In this document: positions 44,334-52,425 of the stretch, piece by piece
Layout of the letters: each line of letters starts with the position of its first letter
Position numbering within the stretch: the first letter of the stretch is position 1
Assembly (NCBI RefSeq): GCF_017744255.1
Contig: NZ_JAGHQP010000001.1
Location: forward strand, 248,001 to 312,000
From: Brevundimonas sp. A19_0
GTDB lineage: Bacteria; Pseudomonadota; Alphaproteobacteria; Caulobacterales; Caulobacteraceae
DNA: 64,000 nt
Direction of reading: 5' to 3'
The notes under the pieces: model-generated
Seen by the model: only the letters and a program-made list of their open reading frames with translations
Told to the model about the DNA's origin: nothing
The model's database searches: none
Position numbers and translations under genes: made by a program

Positions 44334-45116
44334 ATGATCCGCAACTTTCTGATCATCGCCGTGGCAGCCCTGGTCCTGTCCGTCGTCTGTCTGGCCGGGG
44401 CGTTCGCCCTCGGCGGTCGCGAACTGGCGGCCAACGGCTGGAGCTGGACGGTCATCGGCGACGACGGCGAACCCGTCCGCTTCGAGCGTGTTTCCGGCGC
44501 CGATGCCCCCGACCCGGGGCCCGGGGTCACCCGTACCCTCAACTGGGATGGTGGCGATGCCCTGACGGTCGCCTTCAGCGGCAACGTCCGCTACGTCCAG
44601 GGCGACAAGGCCGAGGTCACGATCACCGGTCCGGAGTCCGTCGTCGAGCGGGTCCGTATCGAGGGCGGGCGCATCGACCTGACGGACGGCGACGAGGACG
44701 TCTACATCCTCTGGCGCGGGGGCCGTATCCGCAGCTGGGAGTCGGTCGACCACCTCCAGATTACCGTTACCGCCCCGTCGGTGACGCGGTTCAGCCTGGA
44801 GGGGTCCGGGGACCTCGATATCCGCGACTACGACCAGCCGCGCATCGACCTGGATCTCTCCGGCTCGGGCGAGATCACCGCGCAGGGCCGCACTGACGCC
44901 GTTGAACTCGACATCAACGGCTCCGGCGATGTGGAACTGGATCGCCTGGAGACGCGGGATGCCACTGTGAGCATCTCGGGATCGGGCGATGCGACGGTGG
45001 CGCCGACCGGTCGGGCGACCATCGCCATCTCGGGATCGGGCGACGTCACCCTGACCCGCCGCCCGGAGAGCGTGGACAGCCGCATCTCGGGGGCGGGCGA
45101 CGTGCATCAGCCCTGA
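44334..45116 (+). CDS. GIN-domain (DUF2807-like) exported beta-helix protein
   Basis: A 260-residue protein with a signal peptide or anchor (FLIIAVAALVLSVVCLAGAF) and a repetitive beta-strand body. Six near-repeats contain SGSGD or close variants: LEGSGDLDIRDY, LSGSGEITAQGR, INGSGDVELDRL, ISGSGDATVAPT, ISGSGDVTLTRR and ISGAGDVHQP. This ladder is typical of GIN (head-domain) beta-helices. It is the third gene of the PadR cassette and is the likely periplasmic component. The ATG at 44334 has a GGAGAA ribosome site. Confidence 0.88.
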   Translation: MIRNFLIIAVAALVLSVVCLAGAFALGGRELAANGWSWTVIGDDGEPVRFERVSGADAPDPGPGVTRTLNWDGGDALTVAFSGNVRYVQGDKAEVTITGPESVVERVRIEGGRIDLTDGDEDVYILWRGGRIRSWESVDHLQITVTAPSVTRFSLEGSGDLDIRDYDQPRIDLDLSGSGEITAQGRTDAVELDINGSGDVELDRLETRDATVSISGSGDATVAPTGRATIAISGSGDVTLTRRPESVDSRISGAGDVHQP

Positions 45117-45136
45117 TCCTCAGACGATCAGCGACT

Positions 45137-45173
45137 CAGGCGGCGCGAACCGGGACACCGGTTCCGCCGCCTG
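45137..45173. terminator. Strong hairpin between convergent genes
   Basis: CAGGCGGCG pairs with CGCCGCCTG over a further GAACCGG/CCGGTTC inner stem between the GIN-domain gene and the small lipoprotein gene. There is no T-tract; it may work as a bidirectional stop or mRNA end-stabiliser. Confidence 0.55.
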
Positions 45174-45185
45174 AACCCGTTCCGC

Positions 45186-45449
45186 CTACTGGACGGGCGC
45201 AGTCTCCGACGCGGGGGCCTGGCCATCGGTCGTCAGCGAGCCCGGCTGGGGCTGGCTGGCTTCGGCGGCGGCGCGATTGGCGGTCGCCTCCAGCTGCGCG
45301 TCGCTCACAGCGGATTCCGGCATTTCGGTCGTGACTTCCGCCTCGGCAACCGAGGTGTCCGCTTCAGCCGTGCGTTCATTGTCGCCACAGGCCGACAGGG
45401 CCAGGGCAGCGGCAGCCACGGTCGCGGACGTCAGCAGGATCTTTTTCAT
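45186..45449 (-). CDS. Small Ala/Glu-rich lipoprotein, unknown function
   Basis: An 87-residue exported lipoprotein with signal KKILLTSATVAAAALALSAC (lipobox LSAC) and a mature part of about 65 residues rich in Ala, Glu, Thr and Ser with no recognisable domain. GGAGGAG before the ATG at 45449 strongly supports this start; upstream in-frame codons encode nothing conserved. It may be a small envelope protein of restricted spread. Confidence 0.75.
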   Translation of the reverse strand: MKKILLTSATVAAAALALSACGDNERTAEADTSVAEAEVTTEMPESAVSDAQLEATANRAAAEASQPQPGSLTTDGQAPASETAPVQ

Positions 45450-45620
45450 GGTGTATCTCCTCCGCAGCCGCAGGGCGGGACATCCGCGTGCGGCCGGTGT
45501 GGGCAATTCAACCGCTGCGCTTGACCAAGGTTCCGCCACATTTCGATAACGGCGCGCAGGCCTGGGCGCCTGTCAGGCGAGACCCGTGACTTCGCCGCCT
45601 CCACCTCCTATTTCAGCGAC

Positions 45621-47060
45621 ATGACCCAGTCCCCCTCCCCCGCTCCGACGCCCTCCCTGCTGGAGGCCGCCGATCTGTCACCCGAGTCGGCGCGCGCCAT
45701 TCTGGCCGAGGCCATGACCGGGGCCGATGACGGGGAGCTGTTCCTTGAAAAGGCCGAAAGCGAATCGCTGGTGTTCGACGACGGCCGGCTGAAGGCGGCC
45801 GCCTATGACGCCCATGAGGGCTTCGGCCTTCGGGTCGTGTCCGACGAGACCGCCGGCTATGCCCATTCCAGCGTCGTCGACGCCGCCTCGATCCGGCGCT
45901 CGGCAGAGACGGCCGCCCTCGCGACGGGCGGACGGAACAGCACGCCGGCCGAGCCACCCCGCGCGACCAACCAGCAGCTCTATGCGCCCGTCGACCCGCT
46001 CACCTCCCCGGCCTTCTCAGACAAGATTGCCCTGCTGTCCGAAATCGACGCCTGGGCGCGGGCGCGCGACCCCCGCGTGGTTCAGGTGTCGGTCTCGCTG
46101 GCCGGCGAGCATCGGGACATCGAGATTCTTCGCGCCGACGGGCGTGGCGTCCGCGACATCCGCCCGCTGGTCCGTCTGAACGTATCCGTGACCGTCGAAC
46201 AAAACGGTCGACGCGAGAGTGCCTCATCCGGGGCCGGGGGCCGGGCGGGCTTCGAAGCCTGGATCGCACCCGACCGCTGGCAGGCCCAGGTCGACGAGGC
46301 CCTGCGTCAGGCGCTGGTCAATCTCGAGGCCGTCGATTGCCCGGCCGGCGAGATGGATGTGGTGCTGGGCGCGGGCTGGCCCGGCGTGCTGCTGCACGAG
46401 GCCGTCGGGCACGGCTTCGAGGGCGACTTTCATCGCAAGGGCAGTTCGGTCTTCTCCGGCATGATGGGCAAGCGGGTGGCCGCCCCCGGCGTGACCGTCG
46501 TCGACGATGGCTCGATCGCGGGTCGGCGGGGATCGCTGACCGTCGATGACGAGGGCACGCCGACCTCGCGCACCGTACTGATCGAGGACGGCATCATGGT
46601 CGGCCTGATGCACGACCGGCTGAGCGCGCGGAAGCTCGGCGCCCGGGCCACGGGCAACGCCCGCCGCCAGTCCTTTGCCCACCCGCCCATGCCGCGCATG
46701 ACGAACACCTTCATGGAGGGCGGCAAGGACAGCCGGGCCGACATGATCGCCTCGACCAAGCGTGGGCTGTACGCCGCCAATTTCGGCGGGGGTCAGGTCG
46801 ACATCACCAACGGCAAATTCGTCTTCCAGTGCACCGAGGCCTATCTGATCGAGGACGGCAAGATCACGGCACCCGTCCGGGGCGCGACCCTGATCGGGGA
46901 CGGGGCGACGGCGCTGACCAACATCACCATGATCGGTGACGACTTCGCGTTCGACCCGGGCGTGGGTGTATGCGGCAAGGGCGGACAGGGCGTGCCCGTC
47001 GGCATCGGCCAGCCCAGCCTGAAAATCGGCGGTCTGACCGTCGGCGGGACGGCGCTCTAG
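45621..47060 (+). CDS. tldD: TldD-family metalloprotease subunit
   Basis: A 479-residue protein. The zinc-binding HExxxH motif is in HEAVGHGFEGDFHRKG (about residues 260-275), and VDDGSIAGRRGSLTVDDEGT, MTNTFMEGG and FGGGQVDITNGKFVFQCTEA are typical conserved regions. TldD works with TldE (PmbA) as a heterodimer that degrades unfolded peptides, the CcdA antitoxin and microcin precursors. The pmbA gene is not in the window. Its last bases overlap the convergent TraB/GumN gene by 4 bp. Confidence 0.95.
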   Translation: MTQSPSPAPTPSLLEAADLSPESARAILAEAMTGADDGELFLEKAESESLVFDDGRLKAAAYDAHEGFGLRVVSDETAGYAHSSVVDAASIRRSAETAALATGGRNSTPAEPPRATNQQLYAPVDPLTSPAFSDKIALLSEIDAWARARDPRVVQVSVSLAGEHRDIEILRADGRGVRDIRPLVRLNVSVTVEQNGRRESASSGAGGRAGFEAWIAPDRWQAQVDEALRQALVNLEAVDCPAGEMDVVLGAGWPGVLLHEAVGHGFEGDFHRKGSSVFSGMMGKRVAAPGVTVVDDGSIAGRRGSLTVDDEGTPTSRTVLIEDGIMVGLMHDRLSARKLGARATGNARRQSFAHPPMPRMTNTFMEGGKDSRADMIASTKRGLYAANFGGGQVDITNGKFVFQCTEAYLIEDGKITAPVRGATLIGDGATALTNITMIGDDFAFDPGVGVCGKGGQGVPVGIGQPSLKIGGLTVGGTAL

Positions 47061-48049
47061 TCGCCCCGCTGATCGTCCCGCCATTCGGGGCCGGCGATGT
47101 CGAAACCCCGGCGTTCCAGATCGTCCAGCACGCCGCCCGTCTCGGCCAGCACGCGCAACGGCGCGACCGCCAGCGTCACGCCGGGCTCGCGCAGCGCGCC
47201 CTCGACGGCGCTGATCCACTGGCCGCGCAGAAGTGTCCCGAGGGCGGGGTCACCCCACGGCCAGCATTGCGACAGGGCACCCTCGATCGGCGACTCCATG
47301 ACGGCCGGCACATCAAAGCGCGTCCAGGCCAGGCCGCGCGCCTGGACCTCGTCCGGACCGGCCTCCACAGCGGCGATCGAGGCTTCCATGCACGGCACCC
47401 AGGTTTCGGGCGGACGCGTCAGCAAATCGTCGATCAGGGCATCGCCGCGCACGCTGCCGATGGAGGTGACCGGCACCCGGGCCCGGCGCGCGGCCCGACG
47501 GACGACCTCGCCGACTTCCTGATTGCCGCGATCCCGCAGCCCCAGCTTGTCGGACAGCAGCTCGCTGGAAACGATCAGGAAGCTGTCCTGCGACCAGTCC
47601 TCGCCATAGCGCAGTTCCAGCGCATCCAGCCGCCCCTGCCATTCGGCCGACAGATAGTCGGCGCTGGTCCGCCCCTCCGGCATACGGGTCAGGGTGCGCG
47701 ACCGCCAGATGAGGCGGAAGATGTCAGCCGGTGAGACATTCGCCTTCTGGGGAAAGTAGACCCTCTGTGAGCGCCGGGTGGCCTGCTCAAGGGCATCCGG
47801 GCGCCACTCGACGCCGGCGGGCACGGCCTGGATGGCCCCGACCAGCAGGACGGTCGAGTCGCCCCGCGTGATCTCCCACATGGGCGCGCCGGACCGCCGG
47901 GCCATGACCACGATCTCGTCGACGGAGGTCTCGGCCTCCTGGGCCTGCACCGGGACGCTGCCGCCCAGCGTCAGCAGGGTCGCTGCCAGCAGGGCCGCGA
48001 CGCCGCGCGCCACGCCCCCGCCCCACACATTACTGCCAAGTAATATCAT
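47057..48049 (-). CDS. TraB/GumN family protein, exported
   Basis: A 330-residue protein with a signal peptide (GVAALLAATLLTLGGSVPVQ, cleaved after AQA) and the TraB/GumN fold: APMWEITRGDSTVLLVGAIQ, AVPAGVEWRP near the start and LAVAPLRVLAETGGVLDDLE near the end, where the family has a metal-like GxxH/E-rich core. The usual GTxH is replaced by GAIQ, so a metallopeptidase role cannot be assumed. The protein family is widespread and poorly characterised. The first codons overlap an AT-rich dyad (48029-48044), so a start at a downstream GTG is also possible. Confidence 0.85.
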   Translation of the reverse strand: MILLGSNVWGGGVARGVAALLAATLLTLGGSVPVQAQEAETSVDEIVVMARRSGAPMWEITRGDSTVLLVGAIQAVPAGVEWRPDALEQATRRSQRVYFPQKANVSPADIFRLIWRSRTLTRMPEGRTSADYLSAEWQGRLDALELRYGEDWSQDSFLIVSSELLSDKLGLRDRGNQEVGEVVRRAARRARVPVTSIGSVRGDALIDDLLTRPPETWVPCMEASIAAVEAGPDEVQARGLAWTRFDVPAVMESPIEGALSQCWPWGDPALGTLLRGQWISAVEGALREPGVTLAVAPLRVLAETGGVLDDLERRGFDIAGPEWRDDQRGD

Positions 48050-48152
48050 GTATATCTCGTCATGAAGATCATTTAACCTACCTATCGAACTTGTAACTGG
48101 TTCGCGTCAACTTGAAAGACCACACCTCTCGTCATCGACGAGGGGAATATTC
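48050..48152 (+). promoter_or_regulatory. Leader of the first tandem receptor gene
   Basis: An AT-rich promoter region. CTTGTAACTGG (48090-48100) recurs exactly at 50242-50252, before the second receptor, at almost the same distance from the start (63 and 59 bp). An 8-bp hairpin (48126-48133 with 48137-48144, loop ATC) covers the GAGGGG ribosome site before the ATG at 48153. Confidence 0.5.
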
Positions 48153-50216
48153 ATGACGCGTAACAAACTTCTGATCACGACTGCCGCTGCCGCCATTGCC
48201 ATGGCGCTGGCCCCCCAGGCGCTGGCCCAGGAGGCTCGCGGCGATGGCACGGCCAGCCCCGGCGCGAGCGCCAACAACAGGGATCAGGGCATCCTGGTCT
48301 TCACACCCGACTTCTTCGCCGACCAGAACCCGAACACGGCCCTCGACATGGTTCAGCGGGTGCCCGGCTTCTCCGTCAGCAACGGCGATGGCGGCCGCGG
48401 CTTCGAGGGAGCCGTCGGCAACATCCTGATCAACGGCGCGCGCCCGGCCTCCAAGAATGACACCGGATCGTCCGTTTTGTCCCGCACGCTGGTATCCCAG
48501 GTGGAGCGCATCGAGCTGATCCGCGGCGGCGCGCCCGGCATCGACATGCAGGGCTATTCCGTCGTCGTGAATGTGATCCTGAAGCGCGAAAGCAGCCGCC
48601 AGACTGTCCTCACCGGCAATGCGACCCTGTTCGACGGCGGCACGGACATCTTCGGTGGCTCATACCAGTTCACCGCACGCGACGGGGAACGGTCCTGGGG
48701 CTTCACCCTGTCGGACGGCATGGGCATGAGCGATTCCAACGGCACCGGACCCTCAATCCGGCGCGCGGCAGACGGGACGATCCTGCGGGAAGAGGCCTTC
48801 GAGAACGACGGTTACGGCGGGGGTCAGTCACTGCGCGGCAACTATGCGGCCCCGGCCTTCGGCGGCAAGATCGACCTGACGGCCCGCTACGGCACCAACG
48901 ACTGGCACAGCTATGACCAGTTCACCGGGGCCGGAACCTTCCGCCAGAGCCGCTATGATGAGGACGGCACCTCGGGCGAGGTGGGCGTGGTCTATACGCG
49001 TCCGCTCAGCGACCGTGTGTCGATGGAGACGCGCTTCATCCATGAGTTCTCGGACTTTGACTCGGTCTCGACCTACAACGCCGATCTGGGCGGGGGCCCG
49101 GATCCGGAGCAGCTGTTCGAGTCGGTCGGCGAGGCGTCCGAGACGATCGCCCGGGGACTGCTGCGCTTCGAGCGCTCGGACGCCCTGACCTTCGAGGGCG
49201 GCGGCGAGGTCGCCTACAATCGTCTGGACACCGACCAGGCTTTCTCGATCGGCGGGACTCCCGTGGTCCTGCCCTCCGCCACGGTGCTCGTCGAGGAGAC
49301 CCGGGCCGAGGTGTTCGGCAAGAGCAGCTGGCGCATCTCGCCGACCCTGTCGCTGGAAAGCGGCCTGCGTCTGGAACATTCGACCATCAGCCAGTCGGGC
49401 GATACCGACACCGAGAAGTCCTTCTTCTTCGCCAAGCCCCGCGTGCAGGTCAGCTGGACCCCGATGGCGAACACCCAGGTCCGGGCCCGTTTCGAGCGCG
49501 AGGTCGGCCAGCTGTCGTTCGGGGACTTTGCCGCCAGTGCCGAACTGGACAGCCAGAATGTGCTGGGCGGCAATGCCGATCTGGAACCCGAGGACCGCTG
49601 GATCAGCGAACTGACCTTCGAGCGCCGCTTCTGGGGCGACGGCATTGTCAGCATCGGCCTGCGCCACGACGAGATCGGCAATGTGATTGACCTGATCCCC
49701 CTGCAGGGCGGCCTGTCCGCGGTCGGCAACATCGGCGACGGAACGCTGGACCAGCTGTCGCTGAACATCACCGTGCCCACCGACAAGCTGGGCATCTCCG
49801 GCGGGCAGTTCGGCTTCCGCAACGACTGGAACAAGACCGAGGTCACCGACCCCACGACCGGCGAAGCGCGCGCCATCTCCGGTGTGCGGGCCCGGCAGCC
49901 CGTGGTGTCCTTCAGCCAGGACATCACCAGCTGGAAGGTCAACTGGAGCGTCGCCTGGATCACGGTGCTGGGCCAGACCACCTATGACCCCGACCAGACG
50001 GTCGGCTGGAAGGGCGGCGACTATTTCGAACTGGCGGCCGAGTACAAGCCGACGCCCAGCCTGTCGATCCGCGCCCAGCTGAACCTGTGGGACAATTTCG
50101 ACGTCGAGCGGACGGTCTATTCCGATCGCACCTCGCCCCGGCCCATCGCCTTCATCGAGCGGCGCGAGATCGATCCGCGGACCTTTGTCTCGCTGCGCGT
50201 GCGCAAGACGTTCTGA
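48153..50216 (+). CDS. TonB-dependent receptor, first of a tandem pair
   Basis: A 687-residue outer-membrane receptor with signal peptide cleaved after ALAQ. The plug domain includes FFADQNPNTALDMVQRVPGF, RGFEGAVGNILINGARPASK and IRGGAPGIDMQGYSVVVNVI (about 50-160); the barrel follows and ends in SLRVRKTF. The usual plug motifs are present, but the TonB box is not obvious. It is a close paralogue of the next gene, which has the same length to the residue. Ligand unknown; there is no neighbouring regulator or transporter that names it. Confidence 0.9.
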   Translation: MTRNKLLITTAAAAIAMALAPQALAQEARGDGTASPGASANNRDQGILVFTPDFFADQNPNTALDMVQRVPGFSVSNGDGGRGFEGAVGNILINGARPASKNDTGSSVLSRTLVSQVERIELIRGGAPGIDMQGYSVVVNVILKRESSRQTVLTGNATLFDGGTDIFGGSYQFTARDGERSWGFTLSDGMGMSDSNGTGPSIRRAADGTILREEAFENDGYGGGQSLRGNYAAPAFGGKIDLTARYGTNDWHSYDQFTGAGTFRQSRYDEDGTSGEVGVVYTRPLSDRVSMETRFIHEFSDFDSVSTYNADLGGGPDPEQLFESVGEASETIARGLLRFERSDALTFEGGGEVAYNRLDTDQAFSIGGTPVVLPSATVLVEETRAEVFGKSSWRISPTLSLESGLRLEHSTISQSGDTDTEKSFFFAKPRVQVSWTPMANTQVRARFEREVGQLSFGDFAASAELDSQNVLGGNADLEPEDRWISELTFERRFWGDGIVSIGLRHDEIGNVIDLIPLQGGLSAVGNIGDGTLDQLSLNITVPTDKLGISGGQFGFRNDWNKTEVTDPTTGEARAISGVRARQPVVSFSQDITSWKVNWSVAWITVLGQTTYDPDQTVGWKGGDYFELAAEYKPTPSLSIRAQLNLWDNFDVERTVYSDRTSPRPIAFIERREIDPRTFVSLRVRKTF

Positions 50217-50300
50217 TCTCCGATCGCGGCCACCTTTCCCGCTTGTAACTGGCGATTGACGGTTCAGGCGGTATGGGTGGCCGCAAAATCGGGAGGCGAC
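50217..50300 (+). promoter_or_regulatory. Spacer and promoter of the second tandem receptor
   Basis: An 84-bp gap holding the second copy of CTTGTAACTGG (50242-50252) and a GGGAGG ribosome site before the ATG at 50301. The GTAAC core resembles the -35 element of some ECF sigma-factor promoters. Confidence 0.45.
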
Positions 50301-52364
50301 ATGACTTCGAGCACCTGGCTCACCGGCGCGGCAACGGGCGCCCTGCTGCTGGCACTGGCCGGTCCGGCCCTGGCGCAGGACGCGGGCCTGGCCGGCGTGG
50401 CCGAGGCGCGGTCGGATGCCACCCGCCCGGGGGTGCTGATCTATGACCCGGTCTTCTTCGCCGATATCCAGCCGCGCACCGCGCTGGACATGGTCGAGCG
50501 CCTGCCCGCCTTCGGGATCAGCAATGGCAGCTCCAACACGCGCGGACTGGCCGGCACCTCGGGCAATGTGCTGATCAACGGACGGCATCCGTCGAACAAG
50601 AGCGAGGGTGTCGACACCCTGCTGGAGCGGATCCCCGCCGAGAGCGTCGACTATATCGAGGTGATCACCGGCGGCGCGCCCGGCATCGACATGCAGGGCC
50701 GGGCGGTCGTGGCCAATGTGGTGCTGAAGGCCACGGTGACGGTCGAGCGGGTCGTGGGTCTCGACACCTACATCTATGACGACGGCTATCTGGGGCCGAT
50801 CCTGAGTGCGCAGTACTCCCGCCGGGCCGGCGACAATCTGATCGAGGGCGCCATCAGCGCGACCACCGACCGGACATCGGGCACCAGCCAGGGACGGCGC
50901 CAGCGGTTCAGTCCCTCCGGCGTGCTGATCCAGGATGCCGAAGTCGACTCCTGGGACCGGTACCGCAACCTCCGGGCCTCGGGCGCGATCCAGAGACCGC
51001 AGGCGGGCGGCCTGTTGCGCGTCAACGCCCTGGTGTCGCTGCACGACAGTGACCGGGAGCAGGACGTCTTCATCCTGTCGGGCGCGGGCGACGACGATGT
51101 CAGCCAGGAATCGAACGAGAGCGTCTCGGGCGAACTGGGCGCGCGCTGGACGCGGCCGCTGGGCGACGCCTCCGAGCTGGAGCTGACAGCGCTGCAGCGG
51201 CTGGAGCAGTCCGAATACCAGTCGGGCTTCATCCGCACGGGCCGGACCGGGGTGTTCAGTGGCGACTCGACCGAGGGCGAGAGCATCGGCCGGGTCGTGA
51301 TCCGCCACCGCCGCAACGACCGCTGGTCGTGGGAGAGCGGCGGTGAGGTGGCCTACAACTTCCTCGATACCGACAGTGCCTATGAGGAGAACGGCATGCC
51401 GGTGGCCCTGCCGGGAGCATCGGTGCTGGTCGAGGAACTGCGCGGTGAGGTGTTTGGCCAGACGACCTGGCGGCCCGATCCCCGGCTGACGGTCGAGGGG
51501 GGCCTGCGGGTCGAGGCGTCGGAGATCCGGCAGTCGGGCGACACCGATACGTCCAAGACGCTGGTCTATCCCAAGCCGAGGGTTCTGGTGACCTGGACAC
51601 CCGCCCCGAACCACCAGTTCCGCTTCCGCATCGAGCGGGAGGTCGGCCAGCTGGACTTCGACGACTTTGCCGCCTCGGCCGAGGTGGACCTGGGCCAGGT
51701 CGAAGCGGGCAACGCCGATCTGGAGCCGGAAAAGACGACCTACTACGAGGCGATCTACGAGCGGCGGTTCTGGGAGGAAGGCTCGGTCACGGCGCGGCTG
51801 ACCCATGCAGTGATCGAGGACTACATCGACATCATTCCGCTGGTCGGAGGGTTCGAGGCGCTGGGCAATATCGGCACCGGCACCCAGACCGAGTTCGAGG
51901 TGCGCACGACCCTGCCGCTGGACCGGCTGGGCGTGCCCGGCGGGCGGCTGATCGCACGGGTGGCCCACCGCGAGACCGAGATCGAGGACCCGCTGACCGG
52001 CGAGACCCACCGCTTTTCCGGGGATGACGGCTTCGGCTGCGGGGTGACCTTCACCCAGGACCTGGACGGCGGACGCTGGTCGTGGGGCGGCAACCACGGC
52101 TGCGACATGGACGCCGGCACCAGCTATCGCATCCGCGAGGTGCGCTTCACCGACAACGAGCCCCAGTTCAACCTGTTCGTCCAGTGGAAGCCGACCCCCG
52201 ACCTGACCCTGCGGCTGGACGCCATGAACCTGACGGACATGGAGCAGTGGCGGCAGCGCGACATCTATTCCGGGCCGCGCAACACGGCGCCGCTGGCGTA
52301 TCGCGAGACCTACAGCCAGACGCGCGGGTCGTGGCTGTTCCTGCAGATCCGCAAGACCCTGTAA
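50301..52364 (+). CDS. TonB-dependent receptor, second of a tandem pair
   Basis: A 687-residue receptor, paralogue of the preceding gene: signal peptide ending GPALAQ, plug segments PVFFADIQPRTALDMVERLP, GTSGNVLINGRHPSNK and ITGGAPGIDMQGRAVVANVV, and a terminal SWLFLQIRKTL. Most of the barrel aligns with the first paralogue, but it has extra cysteine-bearing loops (DGFGCGVTFTQD and GGNHGCDMDAG) near residue 580, a possible disulphide on an outer loop. The start at 50301 follows GGGAGG. A strong terminator closes the unit. Confidence 0.92.
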   Translation: MTSSTWLTGAATGALLLALAGPALAQDAGLAGVAEARSDATRPGVLIYDPVFFADIQPRTALDMVERLPAFGISNGSSNTRGLAGTSGNVLINGRHPSNKSEGVDTLLERIPAESVDYIEVITGGAPGIDMQGRAVVANVVLKATVTVERVVGLDTYIYDDGYLGPILSAQYSRRAGDNLIEGAISATTDRTSGTSQGRRQRFSPSGVLIQDAEVDSWDRYRNLRASGAIQRPQAGGLLRVNALVSLHDSDREQDVFILSGAGDDDVSQESNESVSGELGARWTRPLGDASELELTALQRLEQSEYQSGFIRTGRTGVFSGDSTEGESIGRVVIRHRRNDRWSWESGGEVAYNFLDTDSAYEENGMPVALPGASVLVEELRGEVFGQTTWRPDPRLTVEGGLRVEASEIRQSGDTDTSKTLVYPKPRVLVTWTPAPNHQFRFRIEREVGQLDFDDFAASAEVDLGQVEAGNADLEPEKTTYYEAIYERRFWEEGSVTARLTHAVIEDYIDIIPLVGGFEALGNIGTGTQTEFEVRTTLPLDRLGVPGGRLIARVAHRETEIEDPLTGETHRFSGDDGFGCGVTFTQDLDGGRWSWGGNHGCDMDAGTSYRIREVRFTDNEPQFNLFVQWKPTPDLTLRLDAMNLTDMEQWRQRDIYSGPRNTAPLAYRETYSQTRGSWLFLQIRKTL

Positions 52365-52370
52365 GCCCGC

Positions 52371-52410
52371 AAAAAAAGGGGCGGAGCCGACCGGCCCCGC
52401 CCCCTCTTTT
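52371..52410. terminator. Bidirectional terminator between receptor and POT transporter genes
   Basis: AAAAAAAGGGGCGG at the left and CCGCCCCCTCTTTT at the right (stem 52378-52384 with 52397-52403) give T-tracts on both strands, serving the convergent receptor and transporter genes. Confidence 0.88.
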
Positions 52411-52425
52411 CATCGATGCCGGTCG

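Noticed and set aside
48828..52097. Minus-strand open frame of about 1090 codons opposite the tandem receptors
   Set aside because: It spans two real genes and the gap between them, has no recognisable domain, and arises from codon bias of the receptors.
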